From positions 1 through 10,173 of the forward strand of contig JAPONU010000355.1 in NCBI GenBank assembly GCA_026713745.1: a stretch of 10,173 bases of DNA, in the 5' to 3' direction. Below are positions 1 through 7,714 of this stretch, piece by piece. The translations under genes and the position numbers were made by a program. Positions within the stretch are counted from its first letter, which is position 1. Each line of letters opens with the position of its first letter. The notes beneath the pieces were generated by a model. The model worked only from the letters and a program-made list of their open reading frames with translations. It did not search any database and was not told the DNA's origin. This DNA is from a bacterium. GTDB taxonomy: Bacteria; Actinomycetota; Acidimicrobiia; Acidimicrobiales; CATQHL01.

Positions 1-86
1 CCGTCGGTGGTGCGCACGAGCACCATCGAGGCGGTCGTCGCCAGGACGACCTCCTCGGGGGACACCAACTCCACCTGAAGGGCCAC
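1..86 (-). CDS. atpC: ATP synthase F1 epsilon subunit, N-terminal part (cut by window edge)
   Basis: Only the first 28 codons lie in the window; the gene runs off the left edge. It opens with GTG one base after the atpD stop codon (TAG-C-GTG), and the peptide begins ALQVELVSPEEVVLA and continues to a VRTTDG stretch. That is the usual first strand and loop of the epsilon beta-sandwich domain. Epsilon sits at the foot of the central stalk with gamma, contacts the c-ring, and can inhibit ATP hydrolysis. Its place directly after atpD is the canonical end of an atp operon. The ribosome binding site would lie inside the atpD 3' end, where only a weak purine run (CAGGCGG) is seen, so translational coupling to atpD is likely. 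Identity rests on the short N-terminus plus context. Nothing can be said of the C-terminal helices. Confidence 0.9.
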   Translation of the reverse strand, partial: MALQVELVSPEEVVLATTASMVLVRTTD

Positions 87-87
87 G

Positions 88-1515
<1,428 letters not shown>

Positions 1516-1575
1516 CTGTCTCTCCTCGTCACCTTCGTTCTGCGTGGGTGCTGGTTCTCGGTTCCCGGGCAGCGT

Positions 1576-2475
1576 CTAGCCGGCGCTGCGCAGGGCTTCC
1601 GCCCCACCCACGATCTCCATGATCTCGGTCGTGATGGCGTCCTGGCGGGCCCGGTTCATCATGCGGGTCAGCTTCACGATCAGGTCTTCGGCGTTGTCGG
1701 TGGCCGCCTTCATGGCCCGCTGCCGGTTGGCGTGCTCGGAGGCGGCGGCGTCCAGCAGCGCCGAGAACAGCCGGCTCTCCACGTAGCGCGGCAGCAGCAC
1801 CTCCAGCACTCCCGACGGCGACGGCTCGAACTCGAACGCCGCCCGCGCCTCGGCGCTGCCACCGCCCAACTCGGCGATCTCTTCGATGGTGGCGAGCGGC
1901 AGGAAGCGGCGCACCGCCACCTTCTGGGACCCCAGCGAGATGAACTCCATGTAGACCAGGATCACCTGGTCCACATCGCCGGAGATGAAGCGATCGGACA
2001 CCTCGCCGGCCAACCTCCGGGCGTCTTCGTAGCGGGGGGTGTCGCTCATTTCCTCGAAGGAGGCGTCGATCCGGTAGTTGCGGAACTTGAAGTAGTCCCG
2101 TCCCTTCCGCCCCACCAGGATCAGCGAGTAGTCCCGGCCCTCGCGGCTGCCGGCCATGATCTCCCGCTCGGCGGCCCGGATCACCGAGGAGTTGTACGGG
2201 CCGGCCAGGCCGCGGTCCGAAGTGATCACGACGTAGCCGACCCGGCGGATCTCGTCGCTCCGGCGCAGCAGAGCGTGTTCGGTGGCCGCCCCGGCGGCTG
2301 CCAAGTCCTCGATGACGCCGGTGATGCGGTTGGCGTAGGGGCGTGCCGCGTGCGCACGCTGCTGCGCCTTGACGACCCGTGTGGCGGCGATCAGCTCCAT
2401 GGCGCGCGTGATCTTCTTCGTGGATTGGACCGAAGAGATCCGGCGCCGGAGGATCCGTTCCTCGCCACCCGGCAT
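1576..2475 (-). CDS. atpG: ATP synthase F1 gamma subunit (central shaft)
   Basis: The 299-residue product is the rotating shaft that couples c-ring rotation to the catalytic head. Family signatures are present at both ends. The N-terminal coiled-coil helix reads LRRRISSVQSTKKITRAMEL (residues 9-28). The C-terminal helix contains MKAATDNAEDLI (255-266) and finishes with RQDAITTEIMEIVGGAEAL (277-295). The globular middle has SDRGLAGPYN at 86-95. Length and ends fit the family. I see no insertion like the extra loop described for mycobacterial gamma, although that was judged by eye without an alignment. ATG at 2475 lies 12 nt after the atpA stop codon, and the ribosome binding site is weak (GGCGGG), so translation is probably coupled to atpA. 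Identity is certain. Confidence 0.98.
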   Translation of the reverse strand: MPGGEERILRRRISSVQSTKKITRAMELIAATRVVKAQQRAHAARPYANRITGVIEDLAAAGAATEHALLRRSDEIRRVGYVVITSDRGLAGPYNSSVIRAAEREIMAGSREGRDYSLILVGRKGRDYFKFRNYRIDASFEEMSDTPRYEDARRLAGEVSDRFISGDVDQVILVYMEFISLGSQKVAVRRFLPLATIEEIAELGGGSAEARAAFEFEPSPSGVLEVLLPRYVESRLFSALLDAAASEHANRQRAMKAATDNAEDLIVKLTRMMNRARQDAITTEIMEIVGGAEALRSAG

Positions 2476-2487
2476 GACTCGACCCGC

Positions 2488-4122
2488 CTACGCGTCGTCG
2501 TCGTGTTCGGGGCGGTCGATCTCCTCCTCGGGAAGCGTCCGGTCGGAGTCGACCATGCTGCTCGAGGCGTCGGCCTGCTCGGCGGCCTCCGGTTCGGTAC
2601 CGCCCTCGGCAACGCTCACCTGGAACTGATCGGCGAATGCCGTCACCGTGGCCTCGACAGCCGCCACGTCGACCGTGCCCGTCTCGGCGATCGTGCGCAG
2701 AAGATCGGCGTGGCGGCTGCGGGCGAACTCCAAGAGGCCGGCCTCGAAGCGCGGCACGTCCTCGATGGGGATGGAGTCAAGGTGGCCGCTCGTACCGGCG
2801 AAGATGGAGATCACCTGCTCCTCGACCGGCATGGGGCTGTTGATGCCCTGCTTCAACAACTCGGTCAGCCGGTAGCCGCGCTCCAGCTGGGCCTGTGAGA
2901 CGGCATCGAGGTCGGAGCCGAAGGCGGCGAAGGCCTCCAGCTCGCGGAACTGCTGCAGATCGGCCTTCAGGGTGCCCACGGCGGTCTTCATGGCCTTGAT
3001 CTGCGCCGCCGACCCCACACGGGAGACCGAGATGCCCACGTCCACCGCCGGACGGATGCCCGACTTGAACAGGTCGTCCTGCAGGTAGATCTGGCCGTCG
3101 GTGATCGAGATGACGTTGGTGGGGATGTAGGCCGACACGTCGCCGGCCTTCGTCTCGATGATCGGCAGCGCCGTGAGCGAACCCGCACCGCGGTCGTCGC
3201 TCAGCTTGGCGGCGCGCTCGAGCAGGCGGCTGTGCAGGTAGAACACGTCGCCCGGGTAGGCCTCGCGGCCCGGCGGGCGGCGCAGCAGCAGCGCCATCTG
3301 GCGGTAGGCCTCGGCCTGCTTGGAGAGGTCGTCGTAGACGACGAGGGCGTGGCCACCGTTGTCCATCCAGTGCTGGCCGAGTGCGCAACCTGCGTAGGGC
3401 GCCAGGTACTTGAACGGCGCCGGGTCCGAGGCGGGGGCCACCACGACCACCGTGTAGTCCATCGCCCCGTGCTCGGCGAAGATGGCCACGGTCTGGGCGA
3501 CTGTGGAGGCCTTCTGGCCGATGGCCACGTAGATGCATTGCACGTCCTGGCCGCGCTGGTTCAAGATGGTGTCGGTGGCAATGGTGGTCTTGCCCGTCTT
3601 GCGGTCGCCAATGATGAGTTCGCGCTGGCCGCGGCCGATGGGGATGAGCGAGTCGATGGCCTTGATGCCCGTCTGCATCGGTTCGTGCACCGGCTTGCGC
3701 CCGGTGATGCCGGGGGCCTGCACCTCCATGCGCCGGGTTTCGGTTGCGCCGAGCGGGCCCTTGCCGTCGATCGGTTCGCCGAGGGCGTTCACGACCCGCC
3801 CGAGGAGTGCGTCGCCGACGGGAATGGCGAGGATGTCACCGGTGGCCCGGACGGCTTGGCCCTCCTCGATGTCGTCGACCTCGCCGAGAACCACGGCACC
3901 CACCGTGTCCTCGTCCAGGTTCAGCGCCAGCCCGACGGTGCCGTCGGAGAACTCGAGCATCTCGTTGACCGCGGCTCCGGGCAATCCGCTGATGCGGGCA
4001 ATGCCATCGCCCACCTCCACGATGCGCCCCACCTGGGTCTGGCTGATCTCGGGCGAGAAGCCTTCGAGGTTTCGACGGATCGCGGCGGTGATGTCGCCGG
4101 TGTCGAGTGTGAAGGTTGCCAT
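2488..4122 (-). CDS. atpA: ATP synthase F1 alpha subunit with an acidic C-terminal tail
   Basis: The 544-residue product is the non-catalytic nucleotide-binding subunit of the F1 head. It shows a Walker A motif GDRKTGKT (172-179), Walker B LVVYDDLSK (260-268), and the arginine finger R368 in VSRVGSAAQ that acts in the neighbouring beta site. The conserved core ends near residue 505. A tail of about 40 residues follows, rich in Asp and Glu and ending EHDDDA. Mycobacterial alpha also carries a C-terminal extension, which is reported to restrain ATP hydrolysis; a similar role here is inference. The ATG at 4122 is preferred over one seven codons upstream, because AGGAG stands just before it and MATFTLDTGD is a family-like start. 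That ribosome binding site spans the atpH stop codon, so atpH and atpA translation are probably coupled. Confidence 0.98.
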   Translation of the reverse strand: MATFTLDTGDITAAIRRNLEGFSPEISQTQVGRIVEVGDGIARISGLPGAAVNEMLEFSDGTVGLALNLDEDTVGAVVLGEVDDIEEGQAVRATGDILAIPVGDALLGRVVNALGEPIDGKGPLGATETRRMEVQAPGITGRKPVHEPMQTGIKAIDSLIPIGRGQRELIIGDRKTGKTTIATDTILNQRGQDVQCIYVAIGQKASTVAQTVAIFAEHGAMDYTVVVVAPASDPAPFKYLAPYAGCALGQHWMDNGGHALVVYDDLSKQAEAYRQMALLLRRPPGREAYPGDVFYLHSRLLERAAKLSDDRGAGSLTALPIIETKAGDVSAYIPTNVISITDGQIYLQDDLFKSGIRPAVDVGISVSRVGSAAQIKAMKTAVGTLKADLQQFRELEAFAAFGSDLDAVSQAQLERGYRLTELLKQGINSPMPVEEQVISIFAGTSGHLDSIPIEDVPRFEAGLLEFARSRHADLLRTIAETGTVDVAAVEATVTAFADQFQVSVAEGGTEPEAAEQADASSSMVDSDRTLPEEEIDRPEHDDDA

Positions 4123-4129
4123 GTTGCTC

Positions 4130-4657
4130 CTAGAACGCTTCACGCAGTTGGTTGATGCGGGTGCGGACGCTGCCGTCGATGACCTCGTCGCCGATGCGCG
4201 TGACGACTCCGCCCATGACGGTGGGATCGACGATCACCTTGACCGTGACGTCCTTGCCGGTGGCCTGCTGCAGCGCCTCGCCCAGGCGTCGCTGCTGGTC
4301 GTCGCTGAGCGCGACGGCCGAGCGGACCTCCGCCACGGCCTTGTTGCGCAGGCCGGCGCTGCGCTCGACAGCCGCCTCGATGATCCGTACGAGGTCGCTG
4401 CCGCGACCCGCGCCCACCACCATCGACACGAGCGCCACAGTGGCCTCCGCCGCCTGAGCGCCGAGCAGATCCTCGACGATCTGCTGGCGGCGGGCGGCAG
4501 GGATGCGGCGGTCCGAGAGCGCCTCCTGCAACTCGTCGGAACCCGCCAGCGCCTGCGCCACAGCGAACAGCTCGTCCTCGGCGGCGGCCAGGTCACCCTC
4601 GGCCTGCACCACCGAGACGAGTGCGTCGGCGTAGCTGCTGACCCTGTCTGACGACAT
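4130..4657 (-). CDS. atpH: ATP synthase F1 delta subunit
   Basis: The 175-residue product is the delta (OSCP-like) subunit that ties the top of the alpha3beta3 head to the b stalk. The N-terminal helical domain (about 1-105) begins SDRVSSYADALVSVVQAEG. The C-terminal domain contains the family-typical run VTVKVIVDPTVMGGVVTRIG (137-156) and ends DGSVRTRINQLREAF. Length is normal for a free-standing delta subunit, unlike the b-delta fusion of mycobacteria. ATG at 4657 is preceded by GGAGAGG. The open frame continues upstream through atpF, but only as an out-of-frame reading of that gene. It starts 38 nt after the atpF stop, and its own stop is seven bases before atpA. Confidence 0.96.
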   Translation of the reverse strand: MSSDRVSSYADALVSVVQAEGDLAAAEDELFAVAQALAGSDELQEALSDRRIPAARRQQIVEDLLGAQAAEATVALVSMVVGAGRGSDLVRIIEAAVERSAGLRNKAVAEVRSAVALSDDQQRRLGEALQQATGKDVTVKVIVDPTVMGGVVTRIGDEVIDGSVRTRINQLREAF

Positions 4658-4695
4658 CTCCGGGGCCTCTCCTACCTGGGTACCGTGGCGGCGGG

Positions 4696-5490
4696 CTAGT
4701 TCCGCGACCCGACGTCGTCGATGTAGCTCTCGATGAGCTGCATCTGCGTGTCGTGGTCGAGGTTCTGCCCGATGACCGACTCGGCGGCGCCGATGACGAT
4801 CGCCGACACTTCGCTGTGCAGGTCGCTGAGCGCCTGACGCTTGGCCGCTTCGACATCCTGGTCGGAGCGCTGCCGCAGTTCGGCGGCCTCCTCCTCGGCG
4901 CGGGCGACGAGATCGGCGCGTACCCGCTCGGCGTCGGCCCGGGCGGCGTCGACGATGCGGCCGGCCTCGGCCCGGGCATCGGCCAACTCGGCCTCGTATC
5001 CCGCCTTCACCTCGAGCGCCTCGGTGCGTGCCGTCTCGGCCGCGTCGAGGTCGCCGCGGATTTTCTCGGCGCGCCGGTCCATGCCGCGCTTGACGGCGGG
5101 GAACAGCTTCCACTGCATCAACCCCAGCAGCACCACGAAGGCGATGCCGCCCCAGATGATCTCGGTCACCTCGGGAAGGATCGGGTTGGGGGCTTCGAGG
5201 CACCCTTCGAGCTTCTTCTCGAAGGACGCGAGCTTCTCCTCGGCGCCGACATCGACGTGGGTCGCGGCGGTCTCCTCGAGGATGTGCAGCGCCTCGGCGC
5301 CGCGCTGGCCGCCGAACTCGAGGGCGTCGACCTTCTCCACGATGCAGGCGCCGGGCGTCTCGCCGGCGGCCGCCACCGGTGAGGTGCCGAACCACAGCGC
5401 GGCGAGGAGTACCAGCGCGCCGGCGAATGCTCGCCGTCGCAGCCGCGACGGGCGCCTCGCCCGCCCGCCGTGTTGGTTGCGTGCTCTCAT
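4696..5490 (-). CDS. atpF: ATP synthase Fo b subunit with an N-terminal signal peptide and exported extension
   Basis: The C-terminal part is a normal b subunit. A membrane helix runs about 110-128 (IIWGGIAFVVLLGLMQW), followed by a long charged coiled coil rich in Ala, Glu and Arg (about 135-225) and a delta-binding end (SAIVIGAAESVIGQ, 229-242). Together these give roughly 157 residues, the usual family length. Ahead of this are 107 extra residues. They comprise an arginine-rich start (1-20), a hydrophobic run (AFAGALVLLAALWFG, 21-35) with a plausible signal-peptidase site after SPVAAA (42), and a hydrophilic stretch with two cysteines, C49 and C97. The topology is consistent, because the normal b N-terminus faces outward. 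ATG at 5490 is backed by GAGGA six bases upstream and lies 16 nt after atpE. An internal GTG at 5169 would give a standard b subunit, but it lacks a ribosome binding site and would leave a 340-nt hole in the operon. Confidence 0.93.
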   Translation of the reverse strand: MRARNQHGGRARRPSRLRRRAFAGALVLLAALWFGTSPVAAAGETPGACIVEKVDALEFGGQRGAEALHILEETAATHVDVGAEEKLASFEKKLEGCLEAPNPILPEVTEIIWGGIAFVVLLGLMQWKLFPAVKRGMDRRAEKIRGDLDAAETARTEALEVKAGYEAELADARAEAGRIVDAARADAERVRADLVARAEEEAAELRQRSDQDVEAAKRQALSDLHSEVSAIVIGAAESVIGQNLDHDTQMQLIESYIDDVGSRN

Positions 5491-5496
5491 GGCGCG

Positions 5497-5501
5497 TCCT
5501 C
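5497..5501 (-). promoter_or_regulatory. Ribosome binding site of atpF (supports the long start)
   Basis: GAGGA lies six bases before the ATG at 5490. It supports initiation at the long, signal-peptide-bearing form of the b subunit instead of the internal GTG at 5169. Confidence 0.65.
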
Positions 5502-5506
5502 GCCGG

Positions 5507-5782
5507 CTACGGAAGCAGCAGGATGAAGACGACGAAACCGATGAGGGCCAAGGCCTCGGTGAAGGCGATGCCCAGGAACATGGTGGTTCGCACCATGCCG
5601 GCCGACTCGGGCTGGCGGGCCATTGCGGTGACGGCGTTGCCGACCACGAGGCCGATGCCGATGCCGGGGCCTATGGCCGCCAGGCCGTAGCCGAGCCCGG
5701 CGCCGATGGCCTTGAGTCCGTCAAGGAACTCGCCTGCTTCTGTCTGGGCAAGGATGCCGATTGTGGCAAGGAGGTTGACCAC
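5507..5782 (-). CDS. atpE: ATP synthase Fo c subunit (proton ring)
   Basis: The 91-residue hairpin protein forms the rotor ring. Helix 1 carries the glycine-rich packing stretch GAGLGYGLAAIGPGIGIG (27-44). The polar loop ARQPE is at 55-59. Helix 2 holds the ion-binding carboxylate E76 in FTEALALIGFV. The positions that carry Gln and Ser ligands in sodium-binding rings are I43 and A77 here, so the ring should bind protons. Residues 1-20 form a short N-terminal extension before helix 1. The start is GTG at 5782, since no ATG is suitably placed and AGGAGA stands six bases upstream. The gene is separated from atpB by the longest gap in the operon and is followed 16 nt later by atpF. Confidence 0.97.
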   Translation of the reverse strand: MVNLLATIGILAQTEAGEFLDGLKAIGAGLGYGLAAIGPGIGIGLVVGNAVTAMARQPESAGMVRTTMFLGIAFTEALALIGFVVFILLLP

Positions 5783-5788
5783 GATTCT

Positions 5789-5794
5789 TCTCCT
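5789..5794 (-). promoter_or_regulatory. Ribosome binding site of atpE (decides a GTG start)
   Basis: AGGAGA on the minus strand stands six bases before GTG at 5782. This is one of the best Shine-Dalgarno matches in the operon. That fits the need for many c subunits per complex, and it settles the non-ATG start. Confidence 0.75.
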
Positions 5795-5815
5795 GTTGCT
5801 GGTGTGCGGTTCTGT

Positions 5816-5915
5816 GGATCGAGTGCGGTTTGCGGGTAGTGGTGCTCGGGATCGGGTGCTAGTGCTCCGGATCGAGTGCGGTTGGCGGTCGGGTGGTGTG
5901 CCGGTGCTAGTGCTC
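5816..5915. repeat. Short direct repeats in the atpB-atpE spacer
   Basis: Two 15-bp copies of GGATCGAGTGCGGTT (5816-5830 and 5869-5883) alternate with two 13-bp copies of GGTGCTAGTGCTC (5855-5867 and 5903-5915). The second 13-bp copy covers the last codons and stop of atpB, so the first copy looks like a duplicate of the atpB 3' end. The spacings are 53 and 48, so this is an imperfect tandem duplication. The spacer is 124 nt (5783-5906) with no gene and no clear terminator. Confidence 0.7.
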
Positions 5916-6671
5916 GGGGTGCAGGGAGCCGCCGATGTACACGGCGGTGAGGATCGTGAAGATGAACGCCTGCAGGGCGCTCACGAAGATCTCGAAGGCG
6001 GTCAGCAGCACCAGCATGAAGAACGGCAGCAGCCCCGGCACGTAGCCGAAGCCCCACAGCGCGGCCGACAGCACGGCGAAGGTGACCAGCAGCAGGTGCC
6101 CCGCCATCATGTTGGCCCAGAGCCGGATCGCCAGGCTGAGCGGCCGGATCAAGAAGGTCGAGAACAACTCGATGGGCGCCACGATGAGGTACAGCGCCCA
6201 CGGCACGCCCGGCGGGAACAGCGAGTTCTTGAGGTAGCCGCCGAGGCCCTGGCTGCGGATCCCGATGTAGTTGTAGACCACCCAGACCACCAGGGCCAGC
6301 AGCAGCGGGACCGCCATGCGGGAGTTGCCCGGGAACTGGATGAACGGGATGACCTCGAAGATGTTGATGAAGAAGATGAAGAAGAACAGCGACGTGAGGA
6401 ACGGCATGAACTTCCGGCCCTCGGCGCCGATGGTCTGCATCACGATGTTCTGCTCGACGAAGTTGATGCCGCCCTCGGCCACGTGCTGCACACCGCTGGG
6501 GACCAGCGACCGCTTCCGTGCGGCGAGGCCGAAGGTGACCACGGTGAGGAGCATCGCCACGAGGTAGATCAGCGAGGTCTTGTTGAGCGCCAGGTACGTG
6601 TCGGTGAAAGCAATGTCGGGCCACTCGAAGAGATGGGTGACCGCCGGGAAGTCCAGGGCGAAGATGCTCAT
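5907..6671 (-). CDS. atpB: ATP synthase Fo a subunit (proton channel)
   Basis: The 254-residue membrane protein provides the two half-channels that carry protons to and from the c-ring. Several hydrophobic helices are visible (about 33-50, 90-113, 118-136, 157-175, 177-205 and 212-246). The essential arginine is R183 in RPLSLAIRLWANMMAGH, matching E. coli R210. Q234 in ALQAFIF matches E. coli Q252. By position, H192 and E227 occupy the E219 and H245 sites of E. coli; this swapped pair is known in other lineages. Length is normal. The ATG overlaps the stop of the AtpI-like gene as ATGA, with GGTGAG just upstream, so translation is probably coupled. The long gap to atpE follows. Confidence 0.98.
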   Translation of the reverse strand: MSIFALDFPAVTHLFEWPDIAFTDTYLALNKTSLIYLVAMLLTVVTFGLAARKRSLVPSGVQHVAEGGINFVEQNIVMQTIGAEGRKFMPFLTSLFFFIFFINIFEVIPFIQFPGNSRMAVPLLLALVVWVVYNYIGIRSQGLGGYLKNSLFPPGVPWALYLIVAPIELFSTFLIRPLSLAIRLWANMMAGHLLLVTFAVLSAALWGFGYVPGLLPFFMLVLLTAFEIFVSALQAFIFTILTAVYIGGSLHPEH

Positions 6672-7207
6672 GAGCTCACCGTCGCTTCAGTGATCCGTGC
6701 AGCGTCGCTGTCCGGCTCGTCGCCGCGGTTACGCCGGGGGCGACGCGGGGCGCCGGTGCGGAAGAGGCCACTGCCCGGGTGGAGGCCGGGGTGAGTCAGC
6801 GTGGCCGCCACGTGGCGCAACTCCCAGATCAGCAGACCGATGTGCAGGACGAGCAGCACCAGGGCGAACGGCAGGGCGTCGAACCACCCGGCGTGGCGGA
6901 TCGGCACGACCACCGCGGTGATGATGCCGAGGCGCAGGAAGTAGCCGCCGAGCACGCCCCCCATGAGCGCAGCGGGAGAGATGCGGGCGCAGAACCCGAT
7001 GATGGCGGCGCCGGCGAGAAAGTTCATGAGCACGAGCCCGAGCGCCAGGAGAGCCGACCAGAGCCCGTCCAGGCCCCAGCCGAGTGCGCAGAACAGCACC
7101 AGCGGCGGACCCGCCAGCAGGCCCCTGCGGGCAATGTCGCCGGCGACCCTGCGCTCGGGGGCGTCGGGCGCCGGCTCGCCGCTCGGTGCAGGATCGTTCT
7201 CAGGCAT
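6668..7207 (-). CDS. atpI: AtpI-like ATP synthase accessory membrane protein (subunit I)
   Basis: The 179-residue protein has four predicted membrane segments (about 28-46, 50-72, 80-103 and 108-130). The N-terminus is Pro- and Asp-rich and hydrophilic. The basic tail (RRPRRNRG near 155-162) should be cytoplasmic. It lies immediately upstream of atpB, where AtpI is found in many operons. AtpI proteins are thought to help c-ring assembly, and sequence conservation in the family is poor, so the call rests mainly on position, size and topology. ATG at 7207 is chosen because the protein starts cleanly there (MPENDPAP) with GAGGTG nearby. It overlaps the preceding gene's stop by eight bases and ends in an ATGA overlap with atpB. 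The open frame extends upstream only as a shadow of the small gene before it. Confidence 0.75.
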   Translation of the reverse strand: MPENDPAPSGEPAPDAPERRVAGDIARRGLLAGPPLVLFCALGWGLDGLWSALLALGLVLMNFLAGAAIIGFCARISPAALMGGVLGGYFLRLGIITAVVVPIRHAGWFDALPFALVLLVLHIGLLIWELRHVAATLTHPGLHPGSGLFRTGAPRRPRRNRGDEPDSDAARITEATVSS

Positions 7208-7475
7208 CGGCACCTCGCCGTCCCGGGAGCTTGTTCTCGAAGGTCTGCATCCGGCGCTCGTAGCGCTTGAACACCTTCCAGGTGACATAGGCCAGCACGA
7301 TCGACATGAACAGCAGCGTGAAGAGCGGCGTCGTTCCCACGGCCTTGTCCAGCAGGAGACCGAAGAAGGCGAACAGGGCGGGTGTGGCGACCATCTCGAA
7401 GGCGTTGGACAGCGCATCGCCGGCACCGTGAGGTCTCACGTGCGCGCCGTTCTCGCGGGGATCACGCTGGTCCAT
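7200..7475 (-). CDS. AtpZ/AtpI-family small membrane protein, first gene of the atp operon
   Basis: The 91-residue protein has two predicted membrane helices (about 28-43 and 50-69) joined by the short turn LLDKAVGTTP (41-50). That turn matches the LDxxxGTxP turn typical of the AtpZ family (Pfam ATPase_gene1). A charged segment follows (FKRYERRM, 69-76). AtpZ-type proteins sit at the front of atp operons and have been proposed to act with AtpI in Mg2+/Ca2+ transport or Fo assembly; the role here is inferred. ATG at 7475 is preceded by GAAGAGG at good spacing. An in-frame GTG at 7493 has no ribosome binding site. Its 3' end overlaps the next gene by eight bases, so the two are probably translated together. 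Confidence 0.72.
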   Translation of the reverse strand: MDQRDPRENGAHVRPHGAGDALSNAFEMVATPALFAFFGLLLDKAVGTTPLFTLLFMSIVLAYVTWKVFKRYERRMQTFENKLPGRRGADA

Positions 7476-7496
7476 GCTCGCCTCTTCGCCCACCTA

Positions 7497-7515
7497 CCGG
7501 GCGCGGGTCGCCCGG
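7497..7515 (-). other. GC-rich stem-loop in the atp operon leader
   Basis: CCGGGCG (7497-7503) and CGCCCGG (7509-7515) form a perfect 7-bp stem with a 5-base loop, about 20 bases before the first ATG of the operon. A second inverted repeat, AGCTTG (7516-7521) with CAAGCT (7534-7539), abuts it directly and overlaps the candidate -10 box. The function is unknown. No riboswitch class was recognised. Confidence 0.5.
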
Positions 7516-7534
7516 AGCTTGTGAAACCACGCGC

Positions 7535-7563
7535 AAGCTATCGGCAGCAGGTTCGGCTCACAA
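7535..7563 (-). promoter_or_regulatory. Candidate promoter of the atp operon
   Basis: On the minus strand TTGTGA (7563-7558) and TAGCTT (7540-7535) are separated by exactly 17 bases, and the -10 fits the TANNNT pattern of high-GC actinobacteria. Transcription would start near 7528 and leave a leader of about 50 nt before the first gene. The match to consensus is partial, so this is a candidate only. Confidence 0.4.
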
Positions 7564-7679
7564 CCCCCGCGCAGGCTCGGGGACTCGTACCCATCCGCCG
7601 GCTTGCCCAACGCCAGCGATCCGCCTGCCCGTCCGGTGGCGATCCGCACCGCCCCCACCCGAGACTGTCAGATCGGAGG

Positions 7680-7714
7680 GTATGCGATTTTGAATACGCC
7701 GATATGCTGATGGT
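7680..7714 (+). promoter_or_regulatory. Candidate promoter/operator of the toxin-antitoxin operon, possibly leaderless
   Basis: This AT-richer stretch lies just before the antitoxin gene. TATGCT at 7703-7708 fits the TANNNT -10 pattern, and the antitoxin ATG begins six bases further on, about where transcription should start. No Shine-Dalgarno precedes that ATG, which fits a leaderless message. TATGC occurs at 7681, 7703 and 7714, spaced 22 and 11 bases apart. Such phasing would suit a ribbon-helix-helix repressor binding its own promoter. No good -35 was found. Confidence 0.4.

Noticed and set aside
4696..5169. A standard short b subunit starting at the internal GTG 5169
   Set aside because: There is no spaced Shine-Dalgarno before it. 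It would leave about 340 bases uncoded inside a compact operon and ignore a good start with a signal peptide at 5490.
4130..5395. A b-delta fusion like the mycobacterial AtpFH
   Set aside because: The delta frame stays open upstream, but in that stretch it reads atpF out of frame as Arg-rich nonsense. atpF has its own stop at 4696, and delta has its own ATG and ribosome binding site at 4657.
5507..5782. A sodium-driven c-ring
   Set aside because: The positions of the Gln and Ser ligands in sodium-binding c subunits hold Ile43 and Ala77; only the carboxylate E76 remains, which indicates proton binding.
6668..7426. A longer AtpI-like protein starting near 7426
   Set aside because: The extra N-terminal part is an out-of-frame reading of the AtpZ-like gene, rich in Pro, Ser and Arg. 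The clean start at 7207 fits the family and topology.
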